Source of the DNA: Bacteroidota bacterium
GTDB taxonomy: Bacteria > Bacteroidota > Ignavibacteria > UBA10030 > UBA8401
DNA: 56,468 nucleotides
Direction: 5' to 3'
NCBI GenBank assembly: GCA_008933835.1
Contig: WBUG01000016.1
Coordinates: 1 to 56,468, forward strand
Below the pieces are notes generated by a model. The model saw only the letters and a program-made list of their open reading frames with translations, did no database searches and had not been told where the DNA came from. Shown piece by piece: positions 15,701-25,317 of the stretch. The translations under genes were made by a program, and so were the position numbers. The stretch's first letter is position 1. Each line of letters starts with the position of its first letter.

Positions 15701-16348
15701 ATGATCCATGTTCCCCAGTTCACCGCCAAGCCGTATGAACTGTTCAACCAGCTCGTTCCCATGGTGGTCGAACAGACCAACCGCGGCGAGCGCGCGTACG
15801 ACATCTTCTCGCGCCTGCTGAAGGAGCGCATCGTCTTCATCGGCACCCCCATCGACGACTACGTGGCGTCGCTCGCCATCGCGCAGATGCTGCACCTCGA
15901 AGCCGAGGACCCGGAGAAGGACATCAGCGTGTACATCAACTCCCCCGGCGGCTCGGTCTCGGCCGGTCTTGCTATTTATGACACTATGCAGTATATACGA
16001 CCACAGGTGGGCACCATCTGCGTCGGCATGGCCGCGAGCATGGGGGCCGTGCTGCTGCTGGCCGGCGAGAAGGGGAAACGCCAGGCGCTCCCCAACGCGC
16101 GCATCATGATCCATCAGCCGTGGGGCGGCGTGCAGGGAACGGCGTCGGACATCAGCATCCAGGCCGAAGAGATCCTGAAGACGAAGAAGCGGCTGAACGA
16201 GATCATCGCGCAGCACACCGGCAAGGCGGTGTCGGACATCGAAAAGGACACCGACCGCGACAACTACATGTCCTCCCAGCAGGCGCTCGAGTACGGCATC
16301 ATCGACAAGGTGCTCGCGAAGCGCCCCGCGGAGAAGAAGGAGAAGTAA
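15701..16348 (+). CDS. clpP: ATP-dependent Clp protease proteolytic subunit
   Basis: ATG at 15701 with AAAGGA upstream; 215 residues. Catalytic triad S113 (GMAASMGA), H138 (MIHQPWGG) and D187 (TDRDNYM), with the spacing of Escherichia coli ClpP. Oxyanion and handle motifs ([34 protein letters not shown]) are intact. The N-terminal propeptide region is short. It forms the double-heptamer peptidase used by ClpX, encoded 46 bp downstream. Confidence 0.97.
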   Translation: MIHVPQFTAKPYELFNQLVPMVVEQTNRGERAYDIFSRLLKERIVFIGTPIDDYVASLAIAQMLHLEAEDPEKDISVYINSPGGSVSAGLAIYDTMQYIRPQVGTICVGMAASMGAVLLLAGEKGKRQALPNARIMIHQPWGGVQGTASDISIQAEEILKTKKRLNEIIAQHTGKAVSDIEKDTDRDNYMSSQQALEYGIIDKVLAKRPAEKKEK

Positions 16349-16394
16349 CGGCGCTGCGGACCCCCGGGTCCCCCCGCCGCTCACGACACACCGC

Positions 16395-17651
16395 ATGAGC
16401 AAGCAAAAGACAGAAGACAAGGTCCGCTGTTCCTTCTGCGGACGGCGTCCGGAAGAGGTCACCAGCATCATCGCCGGTCCCGACGTGTACATCTGCGACC
16501 TGTGCGTCGGCACGTCGATGGACATCATCCGGAACAATCTCTCCTCCGCCCGCACCAAACGGTCGAAGAGCAAGGGACTGCTGACGCCGGCCCAGATCAA
16601 GACCGCGCTGGACGAGTACGTCATCGGCCAGGAGCAGGCGAAACGGACACTGGCGGTGGCGGTGTACAACCACTACAAGCGCATCGATGGGCAGGACCAG
16701 ACGCCCGACGGCGACACCGTGGAGATCGAGAAGAGCAACATCCTGCTCATCGGCTCCACCGGCACCGGCAAGACGCTGCTGGCGCAGACGCTGGCGCGCA
16801 TCCTCGACGTGCCGTTCGCCATCGCGGACGCGACGACGCTGACCGAGGCGGGGTACGTCGGCGACGACGTGGAGACGGTGCTGGTGCACCTGCTCCAGAA
16901 CGCGGAGTACAACGTGGAGCGGGCCGAGCGCGGCATCGTGTACATCGACGAGGTGGACAAGATCGCCCGCAAGAGCGACAGCGCCTCCATCACGCGCGAC
17001 GTCTCCGGCGAAGGGGTGCAGCAGGCGCTGCTGAAGATCCTGGAAGGGACCGTCGCCGGCGTGCCGCCCAAGGGGGGACGCAAGCATCCCGAGCAGAGCC
17101 TCATCAACATCAACACCCGGAACATCCTCTTCATCTGCGGCGGAGCGTTCGAGGGGCTGGAGAAGATCGTCGCCCGGCGCGTCCACAAGAACGCCATCGG
17201 GTTCGGCGCGGACATCCGGATGAAGAAGGAGGAATCGGCCGACGTGTACCTCCCGCAGTCCGAACCGGACGACCTGCTGAAGTTCGGGCTCATCCCCGAG
17301 TTCATCGGCCGGCTCCCGGTGCTCACCACGCTCCACTCGCTGGACGAAGCGGCGCTGCTGAACATCCTCACCGGTCCCCGGAACGCCATCGTGAAGCAGT
17401 TCAGGAAGCTCTTCAAGTACGAGGGGGTGGAACTGGACTTCGAGGAGGCGGCGCTGAAACAGGTGGTGCAGCGGGCGATGGCGCGCGGCACCGGCGCCCG
17501 CGCCCTGCGTTCCGTGGTGGAGGACGTCATGCGGGACATCATGTACGAGCTCCCCTCCAAATCCAACGTCACCAAGTGCATCATCACGAAGGAGACGGTG
17601 GAGAAGAAGAAGGAGCCCATCTACGTGCTCGAGGAGCGCAAATCCGCCTGA
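16395..17651 (+). CDS. clpX: Clp protease ATP-binding subunit ClpX
   Basis: 418 residues. The N-terminal zinc-binding domain has C12, C15, C34 and C37. The AAA+ core has Walker A GSTGTGKT, Walker [11 protein letters not shown], the pore-loop region GYVGDDVE and [10 protein letters not shown]-like sensor-2 ([15 protein letters not shown]). It unfolds tagged or adaptor-delivered substrates for ClpP. There is no strong ribosome binding site; translation may be coupled to clpP. A strong terminator follows. Confidence 0.97.
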   Translation: MSKQKTEDKVRCSFCGRRPEEVTSIIAGPDVYICDLCVGTSMDIIRNNLSSARTKRSKSKGLLTPAQIKTALDEYVIGQEQAKRTLAVAVYNHYKRIDGQDQTPDGDTVEIEKSNILLIGSTGTGKTLLAQTLARILDVPFAIADATTLTEAGYVGDDVETVLVHLLQNAEYNVERAERGIVYIDEVDKIARKSDSASITRDVSGEGVQQALLKILEGTVAGVPPKGGRKHPEQSLININTRNILFICGGAFEGLEKIVARRVHKNAIGFGADIRMKKEESADVYLPQSEPDDLLKFGLIPEFIGRLPVLTTLHSLDEAALLNILTGPRNAIVKQFRKLFKYEGVELDFEEAALKQVVQRAMARGTGARALRSVVEDVMRDIMYELPSKSNVTKCIITKETVEKKKEPIYVLEERKSA

Positions 17652-17675
17652 CGCTCCGCTGCCGTTCCCGGTCGC

Positions 17676-17705
17676 AAAAAAATCCCGCCTCGGCGGGATT
17701 TTTTT
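17676..17705. terminator. strong bidirectional Rho-independent terminator after clpX
   Basis: A run of As, TCCCGCC, loop tc, GGCGGGA and a run of Ts. It is symmetric and so able to stop transcription in both directions. It separates clpX from the RAYT region. Confidence 0.9.
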
Positions 17706-17790
17706 GTAGGCCGGGACTCTGTCCCGGCGAGAGCGTAGGCCGGGATTCCATCCCGGCGAAAGAGTAGACCGGGGCTGGTGTCACGGCTAG
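17706..17790. repeat. REP-like palindromes, left of the RAYT gene
   Basis: Three units: 17706-17728 (GTAG then GCCGGGAC/GTCCCGGC), 17735-17757 (GTAG then GCCGGGAT/ATCCCGGC) and a degenerate one at 17764-17790. Each begins GTAG followed by a hairpin. Units of the same family lie on the other side of the transposase at 18656-18772. In known REP/RAYT systems the transposase recognises a GTAG tetranucleotide next to a hairpin. The gap 17791-17910 shows nothing else recognisable. Confidence 0.8.
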
Positions 17791-17910
17791 TGCCTGCAGA
17801 GCCAAAAACGGCAAACCATCCATCGGTGGAGGGAGGCCAGAACCCCGCTCCCGGTGGAACAGATCTCCGAACTCACAGCCTTCCGACTCCGCACAGGCGC
17901 ACAGTACCGT

Positions 17911-18591
17911 TCATCCTTCGAACGAACGGTGCTCCGAGGAGAAGAATGATCGGTATTCCTGTTTCACATAGGTCCATCTCCACATCCGCCAGTCGTCCGT
18001 CAAACCGGATTTGACCGGATTGTGAACGATGTACCGTATGGTCGCTTCAAACTCGGCATCCGAGCGGACGATATGGTCGTAACTTTCTTCCTGCCAGAAC
18101 GGGTTCCCCGTTCGGTTGACGATCGTGTTGCAGAGACGTCCGCTGTATCGTTTGATGGAACCGAGGATGTCGGTGACCGTCGTATTGAACTCCCTCGTAT
18201 CGTGATAGAACATCACGTGCACATGGTTTGGCATGACCGTGCCGGCGATGAGGTCGTACGACCGTACGTCGTGGAATCTCACCGCTTCAAGGACGGTCGA
18301 TGCGCAGTCGGACCGTTCCAGCCATCGAGGTCCCGTGCTTACGGAATCAAGAGATTGCTCGATCCGTTCGAAGTGAATTCGATGCATTGAACGCACCGCT
18401 TCACGGTTCATGTTCGGGAATCCTGCAGCGATACGCTCTTTGAGGAACTGCCTCTCCTGCCGCACCTGATTCAATACATGACCGGGCAATGAACCGGCGA
18501 GCCGAAATGTCACGAAATACACCGCTGCTGAAGGATGGAAATGAGGAAGATGTCGTCGGTAGTACGGCCGTTGCCGTTCTTCGGCATCCAT
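17911..18591 (-). CDS. REP-associated tyrosine transposase (RAYT, Y1/HUH family)
   Basis: 226 residues. The single-strand-cutting HUH motif is H123-x-H125 in TVMPNHVHVMF. The nucleophile candidate is Y171 in FWQEESYDHIVRS, followed by IRYIVHNPVKSGL, all typical of RAYTs (TnpA_REP) related to IS200/IS605 transposases. RAYTs are usually single-copy domesticated enzymes thought to move or maintain REP palindromes. Here the gene is framed by GTAG-headed palindromes on both sides. The reading frame is intact. The N-terminal RPYYRRHLPHFHPSAAVYFVTFRL matches the usual opening of the family. GC content is a little lower than in its neighbours. Confidence 0.93.
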   Translation of the reverse strand: MDAEERQRPYYRRHLPHFHPSAAVYFVTFRLAGSLPGHVLNQVRQERQFLKERIAAGFPNMNREAVRSMHRIHFERIEQSLDSVSTGPRWLERSDCASTVLEAVRFHDVRSYDLIAGTVMPNHVHVMFYHDTREFNTTVTDILGSIKRYSGRLCNTIVNRTGNPFWQEESYDHIVRSDAEFEATIRYIVHNPVKSGLTDDWRMWRWTYVKQEYRSFFSSEHRSFEG

Positions 18592-18655
18592 GGGAATCTG
18601 CAGCCTTTCCTGGGCGGGAGTGAAATACCGGATGAGTGAAGTGGGCGGTATGAAG

Positions 18656-18772
18656 GTAGGCCGGGACTCCAGTCCCGGCTAGTGCGTAGGCCGGGACTGG
18701 AGTCCCGGCGTGAGCGTATGTAACGACTTACGTACCGGCTCGAGTGTAGGCCGGGACTGCGTCCCGGCCTAC
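18656..18772. repeat. REP-like palindromes, right of the RAYT gene
   Basis: Units at 18656-18682 (GTAG; core GCCGGGACT cc AGTCCCGGC), 18686-18709 and 18746-18772. The last is a perfect palindrome with 12-base arms running from GTAG to CTAC around loop tgc. A fourth, decayed unit lies at about 18715-18740. The final unit contains the stop codon of rsmE (18769-18771), so the repeat has been fixed across a gene end. Confidence 0.82.
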
Positions 18773-19488
18773 TCGTTCCCGATGACCCAGGCGGCGGCCA
18801 TGACGGCCGCGGTCTCGGTGCGGAACCGGCGGCGGCCGAGGGAGACCTGGATGAACGCGGCCTGCTCGGCGAGCGAGACCTCCTCGTCCGTGAAGCCCCC
18901 TTCGGGTCCGATGAGGATGAGGACTGATCGGGGGGGCTTGCGGTGCTTCATCGCTTCGGCGATGAAGAGCACATGGTCGGTCCGTTCGTACGGGATGAGC
19001 TTCATGTCGTACCCGGAGGAGTTCGCGATGAGCTCGCGGATGGTCATCGGGGGGAGGATGCGCGGAAGGATGCATCGTCCGGACTGTTTCATGGCGGCGA
19101 CGGCGATGTTGCTCCACCGTTCCTCCTTCAGCGACCGGGCGATGGTCCGCTCGGTCTGCACCGGGATGAAGGTCCGCACCCCCAGCTCCGTCCCCTTCTC
19201 GATGAGCCAGTCCATGCGGGAAGGGTTCTTCAGCTGCGCCACCGCGAGCGTCACATCGATGTCCGGTTCGCGCAGGTGAAAGTGCTCGTAGAGCACCTCG
19301 CATTCCACCATGTCCGACGCGATGAGCCGGATGACCGCTTCGTACGCCTTCCCCGCTCCGTCCACCACCCAGAGGCGGTCGCCGGGCTGCTTGCGCAGGA
19401 CGCGGATGAGATGCTTCGCTTCGTCGCCGCCGATGACGATGTTGGCGTCGATGATGTGTTCCGATGGTACGTAGAAGAATTCGCTCAT
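18769..19488 (-). CDS. rsmE: 16S rRNA m3U1498 methyltransferase
   Basis: 239 residues with the RsmE/SPOUT pattern: an N-terminal PUA-like part (HLIRVLRKQPGDRLWVVDG), KGTELGVRTFIPVQTERT, and the knot motifs LILIGPEGGFTDEE and LGRRRFRTETAAV. It methylates U1498 of 16S rRNA at the decoding site. The stop codon is embedded in a REP-like palindrome. It is transcribed after the Omp85-type gene, separated by 16 bp. Confidence 0.95.
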   Translation of the reverse strand: MSEFFYVPSEHIIDANIVIGGDEAKHLIRVLRKQPGDRLWVVDGAGKAYEAVIRLIASDMVECEVLYEHFHLREPDIDVTLAVAQLKNPSRMDWLIEKGTELGVRTFIPVQTERTIARSLKEERWSNIAVAAMKQSGRCILPRILPPMTIRELIANSSGYDMKLIPYERTDHVLFIAEAMKHRKPPRSVLILIGPEGGFTDEEVSLAEQAAFIQVSLGRRRFRTETAAVMAAAWVIGNE

Positions 19489-19504
19489 GGTGTCGTCGGT
19501 GCGG

Positions 19505-20833
19505 TCACAGCGCCGCCCCCAAATCCAGGATAATTTGTCCTTCGGACAAAGGGCGTCCCCACGGAAAACCGAACTCGAACCGCGCCACCGCGCTGTAGGC
19601 GAGATGGAAGTGCAGGCCGAGGCCGTACCCGGAACGGACCGTGTTCAGCGCCAGGGGTTCGTCGCGGTACCACACCGCGCCCGCGTCGGCGAACGCGGCG
19701 GCATAGAGGGCGTAGCGGAGGTCGCGGAACTCCTCCACCGGCATGAACCCAAGACGCAGGTAGCGGGGCGAGACGAGCGGAACGTGCAGTTCCGCCGTGG
19801 TGCCGGCGATCTGTTCCCCCTCTTCGATCTCATTGAAGTGCCCGCGGATGCGTTCCGCGTAGCCGAAGAAGACATGCCCGTAGTTCGGTATCCTCCCCCC
19901 TCCCGCCAGGCTCGTGAACGCCCGTCCCGCGACGGTCGACCCGCCGGACAGGGGGACGTAGCGCCGCAGGTCCACGTTCACCCGCTGATAGTCCACCGTC
20001 TCCTCGAGCAGACCGTGCTTCGACACGCTGAACGACGCGAAGGTCCCTTCGGCCGGATATTCGCGGAGGTCGCGCGTATCGTACACGTATCCGGTGTGGA
20101 GGGAGTAGAACTCGTCCCGTCCCGTCGGTGACAGCGTGCGCCCCGCGCGGTCGTCGCTGACGTGAATGTTCAGGTATTCGAGGGAGACCGATACGAGCGA
20201 GAAGAGCGAGTACCGTTTCCCCAGCGTGACGATCCCGCCGGCGCGGTGTTCGTCGAAGTTCGGCGCGCCGGCCTTCGCCACCAGACTGCGGTTCCGCTGC
20301 TCCGTATAGTAGGCGCGCGCGGAGAAGAAGATGCGCCGTTCGATGTCCACGAGCGGGTTGACGTAGTTCAGCATCACGTACGGATCGTACCCCGCCGCGA
20401 ACGATGCGAACGCCTGCGTGTTCCTCCCGCCCACGTTGTTGTGGACCACCCCCGCGCCGTAGTAGAGCCGGGAGAAGTCGCGGTCCTTGATGCCGAGCAC
20501 CGGAAAGGGATAGAAGTACCACCGTTCCTGCACGGTGACGATGAGCGTGGCGACGTCGTCCGACACCGGTGCGGCGTCGAACGTGACCTTCGTGAAGAGC
20601 TTCAGTCCGTAGATGCGGTTGAGGTCGTACGACGCGGCCGCGTGGGTCAGCAGCGAATCGCGCTTCAGTCCCATCTCCTGCTCGATGACGTACCGCTTGG
20701 TCAGGTCGTTCCCGACGATGAGCACGTCGCCGATGCGGTACGCGGAGTCGGGAAAGGCGAAGACCGGCACCTCCACCTCCTGAGCGAAGGCGGGTGCGGC
20801 GAGCATGAGGACCAGGGACAGCGTTCGCAACAT
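19505..20833 (-). CDS. Omp85-superfamily outer-membrane protein (one POTRA plus barrel)
   Basis: 442 residues. Signal peptide MLRTLSLVLMLAAPAFAQ. One POTRA-like domain (about 30-108: YRIGDVLIVGNDLTKRYVIEQEMGLKRDSLL...LYGLKLFTKVTF) is followed by about 320 residues of amphipathic strands typical of the BamA/D15 surface-antigen barrel, with GYVYDTRDLREYPAEGTFAS and a hydrophobic end strand. It is much shorter than BamA, so it is not the essential assembly factor. It resembles the small TamA/ShlB-like or patatin-linked Omp85 proteins. It may insert or move a specific envelope protein or lipid. It is co-transcribed with rsmE. Confidence 0.85.
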   Translation of the reverse strand: MLRTLSLVLMLAAPAFAQEVEVPVFAFPDSAYRIGDVLIVGNDLTKRYVIEQEMGLKRDSLLTHAAASYDLNRIYGLKLFTKVTFDAAPVSDDVATLIVTVQERWYFYPFPVLGIKDRDFSRLYYGAGVVHNNVGGRNTQAFASFAAGYDPYVMLNYVNPLVDIERRIFFSARAYYTEQRNRSLVAKAGAPNFDEHRAGGIVTLGKRYSLFSLVSVSLEYLNIHVSDDRAGRTLSPTGRDEFYSLHTGYVYDTRDLREYPAEGTFASFSVSKHGLLEETVDYQRVNVDLRRYVPLSGGSTVAGRAFTSLAGGGRIPNYGHVFFGYAERIRGHFNEIEEGEQIAGTTAELHVPLVSPRYLRLGFMPVEEFRDLRYALYAAAFADAGAVWYRDEPLALNTVRSGYGLGLHFHLAYSAVARFEFGFPWGRPLSEGQIILDLGAAL

Positions 20834-20906
20834 AGGATAATATACTCAATTCGCCTCATTCCGCACGCGGAATAATCGGCCGTCGTGCGCATCCCGGCGG
20901 ACGGGA

Positions 20907-20935
20907 CAAAAAGAAAGGCACGCGTGGCGTGCCTT
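20907..20935 (-). terminator. Rho-independent terminator after the CoA-binding gene
   Basis: Arms AAGGCACGC (20915-20923) and GCGTGCCTT (20927-20935) pair perfectly. On the minus strand the hairpin is followed by TCTTTTTG. Confidence 0.85.
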
Positions 20936-20958
20936 CCATGCGGTCCGTCCGGTGCGCG

Positions 20959-21366
20959 TCAGCGCACCAGCGCGCGGTGCTCCACGGCGATGCACCGGTC
21001 CATCACCACCGCCAGGCCCGCCGCCTCCGCCTTCCGGGCCGCCGCCTCGTTCACCACGCCGAGCTGCATCCAGACCGCCTTCGCGCCGGCGGCGACGGCC
21101 TCGTCCACCGCCGCTTCCGCTTCGTCCGGATTCCGGAAGATGTCCACGATGTCCACCGGTCCCGGCAGGCTCTTCAGGTCCGGGTAACAGCGGACGCCCA
21201 GCACGTCGGTGTACCGCGGGTTCACCGGATAGACGGTGTACCCCCGCTTCATCAGGAAGTCGGCGATGGCGCCGCTGTCCCGCCACGGTTTCGGCGAGGC
21301 GCCGACGACGGCGATGGTCTTCGCCGAGGTCAGGAGCGTGCGCAGTTCGTCGTCGGTCGTCAGCAA
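20959..21366 (-). CDS. CoA-binding domain protein (YccU-like)
   Basis: A TTG at 21366 with GGAGG just upstream gives 135 residues beginning LTTDDELRTLLTSAKTIAVVGAS, the length and start usual for this family. The Rossmann motif is IAVVGASPKPWRDSG; further family blocks are YPVNPRY, VDIVDIFRNPDEA, KAVWMQLGVVNEAA and VVMDRCIAVEH. It resembles the nucleotide-binding half of succinyl-CoA synthetase alpha but stands alone. Such proteins bind CoA, and their function is not settled. It follows gcvP by 38 bp and is closed by a terminator, so it is probably the last gene of that unit. Confidence 0.88.
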   Translation of the reverse strand: MLTTDDELRTLLTSAKTIAVVGASPKPWRDSGAIADFLMKRGYTVYPVNPRYTDVLGVRCYPDLKSLPGPVDIVDIFRNPDEAEAAVDEAVAAGAKAVWMQLGVVNEAAARKAEAAGLAVVMDRCIAVEHRALVR

Positions 21367-21404
21367 GGGTCCTCCATCGTCATCGATCGGTGGTGTATCA
21401 TCCT

Positions 21405-24281
21405 CTACTGATAACTCTCCACCGGCGGGCAGGAGCAGATGAGCTGCCGGTCCCCGTGCGTGTTGTTGACCCGTCCCACGCTCGGCCAGAACTTGCGGGC
21501 CCGCACCCAGGGGGTGGGGAACGCCGCCGCTTCGCGCGAATATGGATGTTTCCAGTCGTTCGTCATCACGGCATGTGCGGTGTGCGGCGCATGCTTGAGC
21601 ATGTTGTCGTCCTTCGGCAGCCGTCCCTCTTCGATGGCGGCGATCTCGAGGCGGATATGGTGCATCGCGTCGCAGAAGCGGTCCAGTTCCGCCTTCGATT
21701 CGCTCTCCGTCGGCTCGATCATCAGCGTGCCGGCCACGGGGAACGAGACGGTCGGCGCGTGGAATCCGTAGTCCATCAGCCGCTTCGCGATGTCCTCCAC
21801 CTCCACGCCGGCGCTCGTCTTGAACTTCCGCATGTCCACGATCATCTCGTGCGCGCATCGGCCGTTGGACCCCACGTAGAGGATGTCGAACTCCTTCTCC
21901 AGCTTCGCCTTGATGTAGTTCGCGTTCAGGATGGCGGTCTTCGTGGCGTTGGTCAGCCCCTCCGCGCCCATCATCTTGATGTAGAGGTACGAGATGAGCA
22001 GCACGCTCGCGCTCCCCCAGGGGGCGGCGGAGACGGCGCTCATCGCCTGCTCCGACCCGATGGGCACGACGGCGTGTCCCGGCAGGAAGGGGACCAGGTG
22101 CTCCGCCACGCCGATGGGACCCATGCCCGGGCCGCCGCCGCCGTGCGGGATGCTGAAGGTCTTGTGCAGGTTGAGGTGACAGACGTCCGCGCCGATGCGC
22201 GCGGGCGAGGTGAGACCGACCTGCGCGTTCATGTTCGCGCCGTCCATGTACACCTGTCCGCCGTTGCGGTGGACGACCGCGCAGATCTCGCGGATGCTCT
22301 CTTCGAAGACGCCGTGCGTGGAGGGATAGGTCACCATCAGGCAGGCGAGGTTCGCGCGGTGCTGCTCCGCCTTCGCCTTCAGGTCCGCCACGTCGATGTT
22401 GCCGTGCTCATCGCACGCCACCACCACCACCTGCATCCCCGCCATCACCGCGCTGGCGGGGTTGGTGCCGTGCGCGGAGGAGGGGATGAGCGCTACGGTA
22501 CGGTGCGTCTCGCCCTTGCTCCGGAAGTGTTCGCGGATGACCATCAGTCCCGCATACTCCCCCTGCGCGCCGGCGTTGGGCTGCAGGCTGATGCCGGCGA
22601 ACCCGGTGATCTCCCGCAGGTCCGCCGAGAGCTCGTCGAACACCTGCCGGTACCCCTGCGCCTGGTCCTGCGGCGCGAACGGGTGCAGCGCCCCGAACTC
22701 GGGCATCGTCACCGGGAGCATCTCGGTGGTGGCGTTCAGTTTCATGGTGCAGGAACCGAGGGGGATCATGGAGAAGTTGAGCGACAGGTCCTTCATCTCC
22801 AGCGAATGCATGTACCGCAGCATCTCATGCTCGGTGTGGTACGAATGGAAGACCGGGTGCGTCATGAACGGCGAGGTACGGACGAACGGCGCGTCCCATT
22901 CCAGCTTCACGTGCTTGGCGAGGTCGGCCACGGAGGTGACCTTCCCCTTGGCGGAACCGAAGATGGCGAGGATGGTCTCGACGTCCTTCAGCGTCGTCGT
23001 TTCGTCCACCGCGATGCCGATGGTCTGCTCGTCGATGAGCCGGAAGTTCATCTGCGCGGCGAGCCCCCGCTGGCGGATCGTCTCCAGCGCGCCCCCCGCC
23101 TTCACGGTGAGCGTGTCGAAGAAGAGGGCGTTCGTCTGCTGGTACTCCAGCTTCTGCAGACCCTTGTTGAGCACGGAGGCCAGACCGTGGATGCGGGCGG
23201 CGATGCGCTTCAGTCCGTCCGGACCGTGGTACACGCCGTACATCCCCGCCATGACGGCCAGGAGCACCTGCGCCGTACAGATGTTGCTCGTCGCCTTCTC
23301 GCGGCGGATGTGCTGTTCGCGCGTCTGCAGCGCCATGCGGTAGGCGGGATTCCCGTGCGCGTCGATGGAGACGCCGATGATGCGCCCCGGCATGGAGCGT
23401 TTGTACTCGTCCTTGGTGGCGAGGAACGCCGCATGCGGTCCGCCGTATCCCATCGGCACGCCGAAGCGCTGCGTGCTCCCCACCACCGCGTCCGCTCCCC
23501 ATTCACCGGGGGGCGTCAGGAGCGTGAGCGACAGCAGGTCCGCGGCCGCCACGAGGTACGATCCGTTCGCCTTGAGGGCGCGCGCGAACTCCCGGTAGTC
23601 GTACACGGCGCCGCCGCCGGCCGGATACTGCACCAGGGCGCCGAAGATGTCGGCGGTGAGCGTCACGGTCCGGTGGTCGCCGATGAGCAGCTCGATGCCG
23701 AGCGGCACGGCGCGGGTCTTGAGCACGTCGATGGTCTGCGGGAAGCATTCCTCCGAGACGAAGAAGACGTTCCCGTGCTTCCCGTTGTCCACCGCGTGCA
23801 TCATCGCCATCGCCTCGGCGGCGGCGGTCGCCTCGTCCAGCAGCGACGCGTTGGCGATGACCATCCCCGTCAGGTCGATGACCATCGTCTGGAAGTTCAG
23901 CAACGCTTCAAGACGTCCCTGCGCGATCTCCGCCTGGTACGGCGTGTACTGCGTGTACCATCCCGGGTTCTCGAGGATGTTGCGGAGGATGACCGGCGGA
24001 GTGACGGTGCCGTAGTATCCCATGCCGATGAACGACTTGAAGACCTTGTTGCGCGACGCGACGGCGCGGACGGAGGCGAGCGCTTCGGACTCCGTCATCG
24101 GTCTGCCGAGCTTCATCGGCGCCTCCAGCCGGATGGCGGCCGGCACGGTCTGGTCGATGAGCTGGTCGAGCGATTCGGCGCCGACGGCGGCGAGCATCGC
24201 GGCGGTGTCCGCCGGGGAGGAGCCGTGGTGGCGCGGTTCAAAGAGGTCGGTCGGTGCGAGCGAGATGTTCATGACGTCCAT
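21405..24281 (-). CDS. gcvP: glycine dehydrogenase (decarboxylating), P-protein
   Basis: 958 residues, the single-chain form with two PLP-fold halves. The PLP lysine lies in [18 protein letters not shown] of the second half; [17 protein letters not shown] and [14 protein letters not shown] are conserved blocks. It decarboxylates glycine and passes the aminomethyl group to lipoylated GcvH. Genuine gcvH and gcvT are not in the window, and the two H-fold proteins at 7-10.6 kb lack the lipoyl lysine and cannot be its partners. The gene lies between rnc and the CoA-binding gene. The ATG at 24281 has no strong ribosome binding site, and an ATG three codons later is an alternative. Confidence 0.97.
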   Translation of the reverse strand: MDVMNISLAPTDLFEPRHHGSSPADTAAMLAAVGAESLDQLIDQTVPAAIRLEAPMKLGRPMTESEALASVRAVASRNKVFKSFIGMGYYGTVTPPVILRNILENPGWYTQYTPYQAEIAQGRLEALLNFQTMVIDLTGMVIANASLLDEATAAAEAMAMMHAVDNGKHGNVFFVSEECFPQTIDVLKTRAVPLGIELLIGDHRTVTLTADIFGALVQYPAGGGAVYDYREFARALKANGSYLVAAADLLSLTLLTPPGEWGADAVVGSTQRFGVPMGYGGPHAAFLATKDEYKRSMPGRIIGVSIDAHGNPAYRMALQTREQHIRREKATSNICTAQVLLAVMAGMYGVYHGPDGLKRIAARIHGLASVLNKGLQKLEYQQTNALFFDTLTVKAGGALETIRQRGLAAQMNFRLIDEQTIGIAVDETTTLKDVETILAIFGSAKGKVTSVADLAKHVKLEWDAPFVRTSPFMTHPVFHSYHTEHEMLRYMHSLEMKDLSLNFSMIPLGSCTMKLNATTEMLPVTMPEFGALHPFAPQDQAQGYRQVFDELSADLREITGFAGISLQPNAGAQGEYAGLMVIREHFRSKGETHRTVALIPSSAHGTNPASAVMAGMQVVVVACDEHGNIDVADLKAKAEQHRANLACLMVTYPSTHGVFEESIREICAVVHRNGGQVYMDGANMNAQVGLTSPARIGADVCHLNLHKTFSIPHGGGGPGMGPIGVAEHLVPFLPGHAVVPIGSEQAMSAVSAAPWGSASVLLISYLYIKMMGAEGLTNATKTAILNANYIKAKLEKEFDILYVGSNGRCAHEMIVDMRKFKTSAGVEVEDIAKRLMDYGFHAPTVSFPVAGTLMIEPTESESKAELDRFCDAMHHIRLEIAAIEEGRLPKDDNMLKHAPHTAHAVMTNDWKHPYSREAAAFPTPWVRARKFWPSVGRVNNTHGDRQLICSCPPVESYQ

Positions 24282-24344
24282 GGGCGTTGAGTGGTTCGTG
24301 CCGTTGTCGTGATGCGGAGGAGGACGGAGAGCGCGGCGTCCCGT

Positions 24345-25133
24345 TCAGCTTCTCTGCGGTTCCGGATGACCGTGCAGGCGCTGCACGGCGATCTCGGCGG
24401 CGGACTGCTCCGCCTCCTTCTTGTTCTTCCCTACGCCGGTCCCCAGCACCGCGTCCCCCACCGTCACTTCTATGGTGAACGTGCGGTCGTGGTCCGGTCC
24501 CTCCTCCTTCACCGTGTGGTAGCGCGGGATGCCTTTGCCGCGGGACTGCGACAGTTCGAGCAGTTCGCTCTTGTAGTTCTGATCGCTCTCCTTCAGGTAC
24601 CCTTTCGCGATCGCGGAGCGGAGCCGCGTGAGCACGAACGCACGCGCCGGTTCCAGTCCGCCGTCGAAGTAGATGGCGGCGATGACCGCCTCGAACGCGT
24701 CCGCCAGGATGGTGTCGTGCCCCTTCTCCACCACGCCGGAGGAGGTGGTGTGCGCGAAGAGGAAGCGGCGCAGGTCGATCTCCTTGGAGTAGAAGGCGAG
24801 CGCCTTGCGGTTGACGAGACGCGACCGAAGGATGGTGAGGTCCCCCTCCCCCTTGTTCGGATGCTGCGCGAAGAGGAACTCCGCCACCACCACGCTCAGC
24901 ACCGCGTCGCCGAGGAACTCCATCCGCTCGTTGGACTCCAGCCCCTCCCGGTGCGCCACGGGGATGTACGACCGGTGGATGAGCGCCTGCACGAACAGGT
25001 CCTTGTTATGGATGCGGTATTGCAGTGCCGATTCGAGCGCGGGCCAATCGATACGGGGATAGAGCGAGGCGAGCCGCTGCGGTGCGCGGCTGAAGAGGCG
25101 CTGTATGAACGACGGGAGGAACGAGGGGGTCAC
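24345..25133 (-). CDS. rnc: ribonuclease III
   Basis: GTG start at 25133; 262 residues. The catalytic signature NERMEFLGDAVL lies near residues 67-78, the second acidic site DAFEAVIAAIYFDGG near 145-159, and a C-terminal double-stranded RNA-binding domain at about 182-252 (KSELLELSQSRGKGIPRYHTV...GVGKNKKEAEQSAA). It processes rRNA and structured mRNA. In related genomes rnc follows acpP-fabF directly; here a 71-bp repeat array and a terminator separate it from fabF, so it probably has its own promoter. Confidence 0.96.
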   Translation of the reverse strand: MTPSFLPSFIQRLFSRAPQRLASLYPRIDWPALESALQYRIHNKDLFVQALIHRSYIPVAHREGLESNERMEFLGDAVLSVVVAEFLFAQHPNKGEGDLTILRSRLVNRKALAFYSKEIDLRRFLFAHTTSSGVVEKGHDTILADAFEAVIAAIYFDGGLEPARAFVLTRLRSAIAKGYLKESDQNYKSELLELSQSRGKGIPRYHTVKEEGPDHDRTFTIEVTVGDAVLGTGVGKNKKEAEQSAAEIAVQRLHGHPEPQRS

Positions 25134-25221
25134 AGAGATCCGGTCAATGGTGCCGTTATAGTGCCATAAATATAGAGAATTTTCGACACAATTGCCGGAG
25201 GAATTGAACCCTCGAAAAAGG

Positions 25222-25248
25222 AAAAGGCGGAATCACTTCCGCCTTTTT
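25222..25248. terminator. bidirectional Rho-independent terminator between fabF array and rnc
   Basis: AAAAGGCGGAA (25222-25232), loop tcac, TTCCGCCTTTTT (25237-25248). It can act on either strand. Reading from fabF it ends transcription that has passed through the repeat array, before rnc. Confidence 0.85.
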
Positions 25249-25317
25249 GAAAATAATGGGCTGGTCCGCCAACGATGCACCTGCGCCCGCCGGTCTCCAA
25301 CGTCAACCGAGGGTATT

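Noticed and set aside
24282-24344. Glycine riboswitch before gcvP
   Set aside because: The gap to rnc is only 63 bp and shows no tandem-aptamer-like conserved stems.
25196-25217. Sequence resembling a tRNA T-arm (minus strand GAGGGTTCAATTCCTC)
   Set aside because: No tRNA body precedes it: the place of the anticodon and D arms is taken by the terminator at 25222-25248. At most a decayed fragment.
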